From CAYXZL01 sp964469925 (lineage in GTDB: Bacteria > Patescibacteriota > Gracilibacteria > Absconditabacterales > Absconditicoccaceae): a DNA stretch of 64,000 nucleotides. Positions 22,181 through 32,124 of this stretch are shown piece after piece. The stretch lies in NCBI GenBank assembly GCA_964469925.1, contig CAYXZL010000003.1, positions 1 through 64,000 on the forward strand, in the 5' to 3' direction. The stretch's first letter is position 1, and each line of letters begins with the position of its first letter. The notes beneath the pieces are model-generated. The model was not told the origin of the DNA and made no database searches. It was given only the letters and a program-made list of their open reading frames with translations. The translations under genes were made by a program, and so were the position numbers.

Positions 22181-24181
22181 ATGAAAATACTAGCTTGGGC
22201 AAAATGAATATGAATAGTGTTGCTGGCATCCTGTTTGATGTCTGGTTTTGCTTTTGGTCAAGGGACAACAGTGAATAATGAATTAACACAAGGAGTAGTA
22301 AATATCTCCTACCATATACTCCTATTCTTAGCATGGTCTCGATCAGTATTAGCTGTGATAGCAGGTAAACTAATGACCAACGACCTGGTAACAGGAGGCT
22401 TTCTTCATCTAGACCTATGGCTCTGGAAAATACGGAATATTATGAAAAACTTCGCGAATTTCTGATTAGGCTTCGTATTTCTTTACTTCGTTCTTAAGTC
22501 ATTGTTTGATCCCAGCGATGATGCAAGAGCATCAGTAGTCAACAAAGTAAAAGGTTTTATTTTAGCGGGAGTATTAATTCAGATCAGTCGGTTTGCCGTC
22601 GTGGCACTCGTGGATATATCAACAGTGTTGACAAGCTCTGTTGGTAATCTGCCCAGTGTATTTTTGTCAGATAGTCCAGAATTTGAAAAACACTTGATGG
22701 ATGCCAATGCTAATGTTATCAAAAAGAAGAGGCTCATACTGGATACAAATGATGGATTAGGAAGCTTGAGATTATCACAAGAGGAATCGACTGAGTTGGT
22801 ATCCAAAAATGATCTCATCGACTCTATCATGCCAAATGGAAAAACATTGAGCTGACCATTGTTGTTTTTGGGGCTATCAATTTTCAGCTTTCAAGACGTA
22901 ACACTCTATGACTATAATACAGTGAATAATGGAGGTGCAGCGTTGATAACCATCCTGTTAAATGCGGGGATAACAATAATGTACGCAATTGCCCTACTAT
23001 TACTGATAGTTGTCAATGTGGTGAGGTTGGGATTCATACGAATACTGATAGCAGCAGCACCAGTTTTTGCGTTATTACGATGATTGAAGCGGTGAGGAGT
23101 AATAGAGAAGGATCCTCTATGAAGTGATATGTTCAGTGCAAAAGCACTGATAGAATTAATATTTATTCCAGTCAGAGTGGTATTGTTTTTATCTCTCATT
23201 ATGATATTTGTAACATCCATGTGGAGATTGATGACAGATCCAGACACCACTGCTATCAACCAGCAGTTACAGAACTATAATACGAGTATTACAAACAGTC
23301 AAACTGGGTCGGTATTAGTAATAGATAACATAGCAGTTCAGAGTGTGGAGGGAGATATATTCAAGGATCTCAAGTCCAGCACCCAAAACACATTGGCTGA
23401 TCTCATTATTTTCGTGTTTACTCTCGTGTTAATGTGGATATTAGTAAAAGCATCATACCCATCAGACAATGCGATAACAGGTAAAATAACACAGAGCTTT
23501 TTTGAAAAGGCAGAGCAGATTGTATCAAGTCTACCAATAATACCACTGCCAGGATGAGGGAAAATTGCACCGTCTTACGTCAACAAAGCCTTTGAAAGGC
23601 TGAAGGGCGATGCAATATATAGTGCTTTTGGCACTAAAGATTTGGGTGATTTAGATAGGCGTGGAAAAGAGAAGTGGTCTGAGTGGGTGGGGAAACAATT
23701 GGGCCAAGAACAGAGGAACTACCTTAATGCAGATGAACGCAAAGAGATAGAAATGGCTGCTAACGGGATAGGATGATGAGAATACAGTGACATGATACAA
23801 AAATACGCTTCCTCGACCAGTGATGGATTTACTCTTCAAAACAGTGATCGGAAAACATCATTGCACACTCGATTAAAAAAGAAGTTAAAAGGCAGACCAT
23901 TAACCATTGTTCTAGGAAACCAAAAATTTGAGACAAAAGGTCTAGAGTTCTCCACGAACATCGATGAAGATTTAAAGAAGTTTTTTGACATGACAAATGC
24001 TACTCGCACAAATTCATATTTCTTTGATCAGTTTTTAACGAAGGATATTGGTTTAGCAAAGCAGAGAAATAATCCAGTAAATTCATACGCAGAACTGAGT
24101 AGTCAGTTTTATAGGGCGGGTGGTTGACCTGGTAATGCTGTAAATCAAGATACGGAGGACAAAGGTTCAGATGGACAGTAA
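22181..24181 (+). CDS. Large polytopic membrane protein, VirB6/TrbL-like architecture (paralog 2)
   Basis: 666 residues, tandem paralog of the preceding gene: AGVLIQISRFAVVALVDIS, RLGFIRILIAAAP and SLPIIPLPGG line up with it in the same order. A signal-like hydrophobic N-terminus, about six or more membrane segments up to residue 455 and a soluble Gly/Lys-rich tail (456-666) are visible. The intergenic gap is 45 bases, so the two are probably co-transcribed and may form a complex. The 285-residue shorter length comes mainly from a shorter tail and periplasmic loop. No family assigned with confidence. Confidence 0.5.
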
Positions 24182-24223
24182 ATGGAGTGTGGCAAGACAA
24201 CAAGATGACATAAAGTGACAATT

Positions 24224-24252
24224 TTGACTTGTAATTAGTTCACGAATACATA
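24224..24252 (+). promoter_or_regulatory. Predicted sigma-70-type promoter for rplJ-rplL
   Basis: TTGACT at 24224-24229 and TACATA at 24247-24252 are separated by 17 bases. It lies just after the stop of the upstream membrane gene and about 30 bases ahead of the L10 leader. CATAAT at 24249 with a 19-base spacer is an alternative. Confidence 0.5.
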
Positions 24253-24277
24253 ATAACCACAGAACAAGTAAAGAACT

Positions 24278-24393
24278 AAAGCCGGAGACAGTAGGTTGTT
24301 GTGTAAATCCTACCGAGGTTGCTGTGACATATTTATTGGTAAAAAATATGTTTTCTGCTTCATCGTTTCCTGCTGGTTAGGGAACGTTTTTTT
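24278..24393 (+). promoter_or_regulatory. L10 (rplJ) ribosomal-protein leader with terminator-like hairpin
   Basis: The segment GGAGACAGTAGG pairs with CCTACCGAGGTTGCTG, the conserved arms of the L10 leader that binds the L10-L12 complex. A hairpin (CGTTTCC .. GGGAACG) followed by seven T at 24364-24393 then stands before the rplJ start. This implies autogenous control of rplJ-rplL, probably by premature termination. Confidence 0.75.
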
Positions 24394-24433
24394 CTTCTCA
24401 AGATAACTTTATTACTCTAATACAGTCATCGCA

Positions 24434-24982
24434 ATGGCTCTTACGAAAAAACGCAAATTGGAATTGGCGACCGAGTACAAACAATATATAAAAGATGCGA
24501 AAAACATTGTTATCATAAAGCAGTCAGGAATTCCAGTGAATGAGATTAATAATGTGAGAATGGACTTGCACGAAAAGGACTGATTGTACAAGGTGGTTAA
24601 GAAAAGAGTGTTATTAAAGTGATTGGAAGAAACTGACCTAGAAGCTGTTGAATTGACAACATTGGATGGGTCTGTCGCCATCTTGTGTGCTTTCGGTGAT
24701 GAGTACGAACCACTAAAGGTATTGGCCAATCATAACAAAGAGTATAAGAAGAAAAAAAAGGAATTTGGCTTCGACTACATTGGCTGATGGTTTGAGGGTA
24801 AACGACATGACTCGGGATTTGTGAGTGAGTTGGCTACGCTACCATCGAAAGAGGAACTGATTGCCAAGTTGCTGTATATGATTCAATATCCAATTCAGTG
24901 ACTGGCGGCAAGTTTAGATCAGATCGCCCAAAAGTGATCTGATGAGATGAAAGTAGGCGATCTTGTGTCGGCCAAGAAATAA
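24434..24982 (+). CDS. rplJ: 50S ribosomal protein L10
   Basis: 182 residues with the L10 pattern: basic N-terminus, YKQYIKDAKNIVIIKQSGIP, VKKRVLLKGLEE and LATLPSKEELIAKLL, the last binding the L12 dimers in its C-terminal helix. L10 forms the base of the ribosomal stalk. It is followed by rplL and preceded by the L10 leader. TGA glycines occur at several loops (EKDGLYK, LKGLEE). Confidence 0.93.
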
Positions 24983-25081
24983 AGTTATAGTAGTTTGTTA
25001 ACGGAAATGATAGTAGTAGAATGCATACCATAGACTATATTAAAGTAATAACTGAGTTTTATTTATTATCTGTATTGTGTG

Positions 25082-25465
25082 ATGGAAGTTTCAAAGAAGG
25101 TACAACAAATCATAGATCTCATCAAGGATCTTACTGTTGTGGAATTGAATTCATTAGTTAAATCATTAGAAGAAGAGTTCGGAGTGTCAGCGGCTGCGAT
25201 GGTGGCTGTGGGAGGATGAGCTACTGGTGCTAGTGATGCCGGTGAGGAAAAGGCTGCAGCATCTAATATCGAGCTAACAAGCGCGTGAGGTCAAAAGATC
25301 GCTGTTATTAAGGTAGTAAAAGAGCTTCTTGGCCTTGGGTTGAAAGAGGCAAAAGACCTAGTTGATCAAGCTCCAGTGATTTTGAAGGAAAACGTTTCAG
25401 ACGAAGAGGTCGAGGCGATAAAGGCAAAGTTAGAAGAGGTTGGTGCTACTATCAGCGTAAAGTAA
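25082..25465 (+). CDS. rplL: 50S ribosomal protein L7/L12
   Basis: 127 residues: an N-terminal dimerisation helix (DLTVVELNSLVKSLEEEFGV), a Gly/Ala hinge with TGA glycines (VGGGATGA) and the C-terminal domain QKIAVIKVVKELLGLGLKEAK, the face that recruits GTPase factors. Standard order after rplJ, length typical. Confidence 0.96.
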
Positions 25466-25508
25466 GGAAGGCATCGAGATATAGTGCTTTATTTTTAAAT
25501 GAGTTAGT

Positions 25509-26171
25509 ATGTCATTGACGGCAGAAAAGGTCTTGGATGCAAAACTGCACATCTGATCTCTTAAGAAGGAATCAAGTCCAAAAACAGGTAAATACCGACA
25601 GACCGTTTTTAATGGTGTGGTTGTGATTGACCCAGGTGCGATTGCGGATAGATTGGAGAGTGCTAGGGAAAAGGTGCAGACAGCAAGAAGGGACAAGAAG
25701 AGTATACTGGTGATTTGTGACAAGTCTATGTATGTAGACGAACTCAAGGCTTTATCTGAAAAGGAAGGCTTTCACTATTTAAGTGAAAAGGTCCCGCCTG
25801 GATTTCTGACTAACTTCGATACCTTGATGGTAAGGATAAAGGATCTTAATAAGAAGTTGCTCTTTATGGATAGCGAAGATTTCTTAAAACTAACCAAGAA
25901 AGAGCAAGTCTCATATAAGAGAGCAGTAAAGAAGGTAGAAAAAATATATTGATGAGTAAAAAACCTTAGAGAAAAACCAGAGCTGGTGATCGTCTTTGAC
26001 GGATCGATGATGGTTAGTTTCTTGAAGGAAGTAAGAAAAGAGGATATCGATAATATAGTTTTCTGCTCTACTGATTTCAGCCAGTGGTGGGATGAGGAGG
26101 ATATCGTTGTTGCTAACATGAAAAGCTATAAAAGTATAGACTTTATGATGCAGTATCTTTTTAGTCAGTAG
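25509..26171 (+). CDS. rpsB: 30S ribosomal protein S2
   Basis: 220 residues. The N-terminal LDAKLHIGSLKKESSPKTGKY matches the S2 start, diverging from the usual GHxTxxWNPKM. KSILVICDK, VPPGFLTNF and PELVIVFDG keep the S2 pattern, including the region that becomes the PGGxLTN loop. Order rpsB then tsf is widespread; here a membrane protein gene is inserted between them. S2 sits at the head-body junction of the small subunit. Confidence 0.9.
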
Positions 26172-26176
26172 GCGGG

Positions 26177-26623
26177 ATGTCAGTACCTGTTACATGAGCA
26201 AAGGATGAAAGCAAGCAGGGGAATGTCTCCAGTTACATCCCTAGTTCTCTAGAAAAGAAAACAGTAATACTAGCGTATTTGTTGGTCTGATTAGTCATAT
26301 TGTTATCGAAAAAAGAAGTATCTCCCTATGTATATATACATGTGTTGAGGGCTACGGGACGACGATGATTATTCGTTGCGAATACGATAGTGGCTCTCGT
26401 AGTGATGTGGATACCTCTGGTGGGAATGATACCCAGTGTTGTCTTTGTCGTTTTGGGTGCCTTATGGCTACGGTTCGTGTATACCGCGTGGAACCAAAGC
26501 TCAGTGCAAAAAGAGGAAGCACGTGAAGATAGTACCAATCCGTTGTCTGTTTTTGTATGAATATGAAGATGGATGCTCGGTGTACTAGAAATTGACTTAC
26601 AACCAAAAGAAGAGCAACAATAA
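26177..26623 (+). CDS. Small polytopic membrane protein between rpsB and tsf
   Basis: 148 residues starting 5 bases after the rpsB stop. Hydrophobic segments lie near residues 27-42 (VILAYLLVGLVILLS), 60-85 (FVANTIVALVVMWIPLVG) and 88-105 (PSVVFVVLGALWLRF), with polar, charged ends. This resembles small DUF4870-type membrane proteins but I do not assign it. Its placement between rpsB and tsf suggests it is expressed with the translation genes. Confidence 0.65.
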
Positions 26624-26671
26624 AAAATACTGTGCGTGCAGAACAAAACAATAACATTTATCGTCATAATA

Positions 26672-27484
26672 ATGAGTACAATGACCGTAAAAATAGATAT
26701 GAATATTCTTAAGGCCTTAAGGGATGCTACGCTAGCTTCCTTGTCTGAATGTAGAAATGCTCTCATAGAGAGTGACGGCGACATGGAAAAGGCTAAGAAG
26801 ATCGTGATAGAAAAAGGGGCAGCCAAGGCGGCTAAAAAGGCAGACAGGGAAACTAACGAGTGATTGGTTAAGGTGGTGAACGAAGATGCTAAGGTTGTCG
26901 GGGTGAAGTTACATTGTGAAACAGATTTTGTGGCAAAAAACGAATTATTCCACGAGTTGCTTGATAAGGTAGTCGATCTTGTCCGCTCACGATGAGTAGA
27001 GTTAGATTCTAAGGCTGATTTGACGGTGCAAATGAATGAGGCAATACATGTCTTATTACAAGAATATATTGTAAAACTTGGAGAAAATATGCAACTATGA
27101 GATCTTTTTGTCAAACACGACCAAGCCTATGTATACAATCATTTTGGTTCAAAAATATCGGCAATCGTGTTTTACAATAGTGGAAGTGAGGACGTTATTA
27201 AAGAGGTTGCACTGCAAATCGCGGCAATGTCACCTGAGTATATGTCAATGGATGATGTCCCTTCGGTCATCCTCAATGATATGAGAGCACTCGCAAAGTC
27301 GCAAATGGAAGACACCAACAAACCCGCAGAAGTAGTAGAAAAAATTATAGAAGGGAAGGTGAAAAAACAGCTTGAAGAGATGGTTCTCTTGGAGCAAGCC
27401 TATATAAGGGATGGAACAAAAAAAGTGAAAGATATATTGCAATGAGCACGTATCAAGTCATATCGTAGATTTGCTGTTGTGTAA
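26672..27484 (+). CDS. tsf: Elongation factor Ts
   Basis: 270 residues: LKALRDATLASLSECRNALIESDGDMEKA (read in two pieces) is the UBA-like N-terminus that binds EF-Tu, followed by KVVGVKLHCETDFVAKNELF, the signature core. The C-terminus continues through a TGA at 27443-27445 to ARIKSYRRFAVV, the usual terminal strand, and stops with TAA at 27482-27484. Ending at that TGA would drop the last 13 residues. It regenerates EF-Tu-GTP. Confidence 0.94.
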
Positions 27485-27544
27485 GAGTAGGGAGCGAACT
27501 TTACATGCGAAAATACCTTGTTTACATCTTTATACAATGAAGTT

Positions 27545-28108
27545 ATGAAGGCTTATGAAGCAGTGATCATCATTGATCCGCAACTAACTCAAGATATGTT
27601 GCAAAAAACCAAATCGACAATAGAAAAACTGTTTGATGGGTGAGTGCAACAGTCAGACGACATGGGATTACAGACCTTTCATCACAATATGAAAGATAAA
27701 AAGTGACGGGGACAGGGCTTTATGATATCGTATTATGTGTCTTTGCACGGAGAACAGGTGGAAAACATAAAAAGAGAATTGGGTTATATGAAGGAAGTGG
27801 TAAGGTTTGTGTTTTTTGCTATGAGTACTAACCAGCCCTACTTTACGATGAAGTGATTGGAGAAGGAGTTGAAACCGATTGTAGAGTCTGATGACTGGGT
27901 TGTGAAAAAGAAAGTTTCTTTTTTTGAGAATAAACAAAACGAAAATTACTTTGTACGAAAGGCGGTTCCTTTACTGAAAAAGTTCATGACCAGGTTCTGA
28001 GATGTGAAGCCAAGGAAATATACTGGTATAAGCGTGAAACAGCAAAAGAAGGTAAGGAAAGCAATTTTGAGATGAAGAGAACTCTGAATAATACCATATA
28101 TTAGCTAA
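27545..28108 (+). CDS. Fused ribosomal proteins bS6 and bS18
   Basis: 187 residues in one frame. Residues 1-95 are bS6-like: MKAYEAVIIIDPQLTQDML, a central strand (GQGFMISYYVSL) and YMKEVVRFVFFAM. Residues about 118-187 are bS18: a polar N-terminal stretch, VPLLKKFMTRFGDVKPRKY, TGISVKQQKKVRKAILRGR and ELGIIPYIS. S6 and S18 bind each other on the 30S platform, so a covalent pair is structurally sensible. No TAA or TAG lies between the halves. An internal ATG at the junction could allow some separate S18 synthesis. The ssb gene, usually between rpsF and rpsR, is at 50520. Confidence 0.85.
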
Positions 28109-28153
28109 TTACAGAATCGCTGTGATGTTTTATTTGTAATAGATGTTCAAGCC

Positions 28154-28321
28154 ATGGCATCGAAAAAAAGAAGAGTGAGAAAATATAAGTGGACTAAGAG
28201 ATTAAACAAACATTGATTCCTGAAAAGAATGTTGAGTGCCACTGGAAGAAAAATGCTTGCAAGAAGAAGAAGAAAAGGTAGACAGGAACTGAGCCCTCAA
28301 AAAAAATGAAAAAATGGATAA
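28154..28321 (+). CDS. rpmH: 50S ribosomal protein L34
   Basis: 55 residues, very basic: RLNKHGFLKRMLSATGRKML and ARRRRKGRQEL are the L34 signature, with the first glycine encoded by TGA. The usual neighbours dnaA and rnpA are absent; here it follows the S6-S18 gene and precedes rpoB. Slightly longer than typical L34 (44-47 residues) through short tails at both ends. Confidence 0.92.
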
Positions 28322-28432
28322 ACAGGACATGCTGTTTAGATCAAAAAATCTTTTTTCGTATGATAGAATGTAGCTACAGCAAAGCGTACTCGATCCTATA
28401 ATTATATATAGGAGATTCTTTAGTTAACTAAA

Positions 28433-31400
28433 ATGGTGTTAATGCCAAAAGCTCCAAAGGTAGTCAAAAACACATTACCTAAAGACTCTATGTGACTGTA
28501 TATCGAAAAAAATGATATTTCCAAAGGCATCCCACAGGAATACCACCATACCTGAAGGAGAATATCATTTGGGAAGCCTAAAAAGTTTGGTTTTTTCCCA
28601 GACCTACTGGCCTTGCAAAAAAAGTGATACACAGAATTTGTCGAGCATTACATACACAAATTATTCGAGGAGATAAATCCTATTGAAGATATTGCGTGAG
28701 ACAAATTGCATGTCACTATATCGGAAATTAAGATCGGCACTGAAATCGACCCAGTCGACATCTGTAAGAAAAAAGAAATGACCTACGGCGGTATTATTAC
28801 TGGTAAGATAAAGCTTTTTGATGCAGAAAACAACAAGGTTCTCTTTTCTAAGCGTGCCAATATCGGTATTATGCCTCTTATGACACCATACGGCTCTTTC
28901 ATCGTTAATGGTGTTGAAAGGGTTATTATATCACAGATAGTAAGATCCTACGGTATTTTTTATTCACAAAAGGATTTGAAGTATGTGTGTAAGTTGATCC
29001 CCGAAAGAGGTCCATGGTTAGAGATGTTCATAGAGAAGTCTGGCGTAATTATGGCAAGGATCAATAAATCAAGAAAATTTCCCATCACAGCTCTGTTGAA
29101 AGTTTTCGGAATCGAAACAAACGATGGCATCAGGGAATTGTTCAATGACTGTTTCGACGAAGATGATACCGACCATATAGAAATTACCTTGGAAAAAGAC
29201 GCAACATCAGACGACTTGTCTGCTGCAGTTTTTATATACAATAAGCTAAGACCAGGCGAGCTAGTTGATCCTGAAAATGCTCTTGACTACATCAAAACCC
29301 AATTTTTGTCAGAAGAGAGAATCATGGTAGGTAGGATAGCAAGACGTAAGATTAACGCAAAATTAGGCGTTAATAAGAAATTGGATGCCCCAGAAGCGAG
29401 TATCTTTGATGGGGAAGACTTGATTGCTGCAATAAAGTACTTAGTGAATGTTGCAAACCTCAAAAAATGATTTTATCTAGATGACAGTGATCACCTTGCA
29501 AACAAGCGTATTAGAACGCTCTGAGAGATACTACATGCTCGTCTTCAGCCTGTCATGAGAAAGTTTGTGAAAAGTGTAAAGGGTAAACTGAGTATTTTAA
29601 ACCTTGAGCAACAAATAAAGTTGACGGCATTGGTAAATTTCAAGATCATAGACAACGCTATCAAAAGTTTCTTTGCGACATCGCAATTATCCCAATTTTT
29701 GGACCATATCAATCCATTAGCTGAAATTGAACATAAAAGAAGAATAACTGCACTAGGGCCTGGATGACTGAAAAGAGAAACTGCAAAGTTTGAGGTTCGT
29801 GATGTTCATCCTTCTCATTATGGAAGAATCTGCCCTATAGAAACGCCAGAATGACAAAATATAGGACTTGTATTGTATCAGGCACTCTACAGTACTGTCA
29901 ATGCAGAATGATTCTTGGAAACGCCTGCATTGAGAGTTACTCATGAGCTTGATCCTAAAAAAAGCGAGTTGATTAATAGGATTACAAGAGATGACTGGTA
30001 TGAACTAGACAAAAGCGGCAAAAAAACCCAAAAACTAATCATTGCTGAGGACAGGTATATCGATGAAAAGGCAGCAGAATTGCTTGAGAAGCATTATTGA
30101 CCATTGGGAAAGAAGATTCGCGTAAAGCCATTTTTTACTGATGAAATAGATTTTATTTCACCAGAACTAGACGAAAAGTGTTACATAGCAGACGCAACAA
30201 GTCCTTATGATCAGTTCCAAAATATCACCGCAAAACGTGTAGCAGGAAGGCACTTCACTGAAATGGAAATGTTTCATTACAACGATATCACTCACATCGA
30301 CGTCAATCCATCGCAAATATTTAGTGCCAACACATCACTGATTCCGTTTGTAAATCACAACTATGATGTGCGTACCAACGTGGCTTCCAATCAACAACGT
30401 CAAGGCCTACCACTGCTAAAAAACGATGCTCCCTTAGTTGGAACATGACTTGAAGGTGATATTTTAAAAATGACCAACGCAGTGATATTGGCTGAGGATG
30501 ACGGTGAGGTGGCGTATGTTGACGGTAAAAGGATAAAGGTGAAATACAGGTCTGGTCTAAAAGAGTACTTTCTGACGACGTTCAAGAAATCAAACCAAAA
30601 ATCAGTAATACATCAAAAGGCACTAGTCTGATTGGGTCAAAAGGTAGAGAAGGGGCAGATTTTGGCAGAAGGTCCATCAGCAGATAATGGAGAAATGGCT
30701 ATCGGAGTGAATTTGAAAATAGCGTTTATACCATGGGAATGATATAATTATGAGGATGCGGTAGTGATATCAGAAAGGCTTGTAAAGGATGATGTATTAA
30801 CGTCGATAAAAATTGAAGAATATGAAATCGAGGTCGCTGATACAAAACTATGACCAGAACAGACAACCAACGACATACCGTGAGTATCAATGTCAAAATT
30901 GAGAAATCTCGACACAGATGGTGTTGTGAGAATATGATCGGTAGTTAAAGGGGGGGATATCTTAGTTGGTAAAATAACTCCTAAAAGCGAAGGGGAACTA
31001 TCTCCAGAAGAGAAACTTATTCAGGCAATATTTGGCGACAAATCAAAAAGCGTAAGAGATACGTCCTTGTATATGCCATCGGGAAGCAATGGTAAGGTGA
31101 TAGATGTCATAGTATTGGACGCAAAAAAGTGAGATAATCTTATGGCGTGAGTAAGGAAGAAAATCAAGGTGTTTGTCGCTATGACCAGAAAAATAGAAGT
31201 GGGTGATAAACTAGCTAATAAACACTGAAACAAGGGTATTATTTCGGTAGTTGTACCCGAAGAAGACATGCCCTATACGAGTGATGGAACAGCGGTTGAT
31301 ATTGTGCTTAATCCTCTTGGTGTAATATCTCGTATGAATATCGGACAGCTTTTTGAATTACAATTATGATACATAGCAAAACAATTGGGGGTTACGTTTG

Positions 31401-32065
31401 CGGTGCCATCTTTCGGCGGTTTCGGAGCAGATGATCTAGTGACGCTTGCAAAAGCACATGGATTAAGTGAAGACGGTAAGGTTACCCTATTTGATTGAAG
31501 AACGGGAGAAGCATATCCATGAAGGGTCACGGTCTGATACATGAATATGTTGAAGTTAAACCATATGGTCGAAGATAAAATACACGCAAGGGCTGTGGGA
31601 CCATACTCACTGATAACACAACAACCCCTATGAGGTAAGGCGAGGGATTGAGGACAGAGATTCGGAGAGATGGAAGTACGAGCATTAGAAGCATATTCTG
31701 CGGTATATACATTGCAAGAGATGCTAACAATCAAGTCAGACGATGTGTACGGTAGAAATAAAACATACGAATCTATCATAAAAGGTATGAAGCCCAAAGT
31801 GTGATGACTACCAGAATCCTTCAACTATGTCACTTACTTATTCAAGGGATTAGGTCAAAATATAGAGATTTTGAGTGAGGATCAAATTGAGCAAACTCAC
31901 ACTGAAAGAGTTAAAAAGATAAAAGCCTTGTGACTATCAGGCATTACAACTGGGGACGAAAGCGAAGATGAGAAGTGAGATGCAGATTCTATGTCTGAAA
32001 AAAGTGAGATGATCGACAACGTGATTGAAGAACTAAAGGATTTTGGCGAGATTGATGAAGACTAA
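28433..32065 (+). CDS. rpoB: RNA polymerase beta subunit
   Basis: 1210 residues. FSKRANIGIMPLMTPYGSFI, NGVERVIISQIVRS, the fork region, GDKLANKHGNKGIISVV (TGA for the first Gly, 31226-31228) and the C-terminal GGKARDGGQRFGEMEVRALE are canonical beta motifs. With beta' it forms the catalytic core of transcription. ATG 28433 follows a GGAG-type element at 28411; ATG 28442 is possible. The C-terminal tail is acidic. rpoC follows after 59 bases. Rifampicin phenotype cannot be judged safely by eye. Confidence 0.97.
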
Positions 32066-32124
32066 GCTCTGTGGGGAAAGCTAAGCGTTATGAGTAAATT
32101 TATTTTTCTAGCTTTGCACAAGTC

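Noticed and set aside
27443..27484. End of tsf at TGA 27443.
   Set aside because: Reading on as glycine restores the usual EF-Ts C-terminal strand, and a TAA follows 13 codons later.
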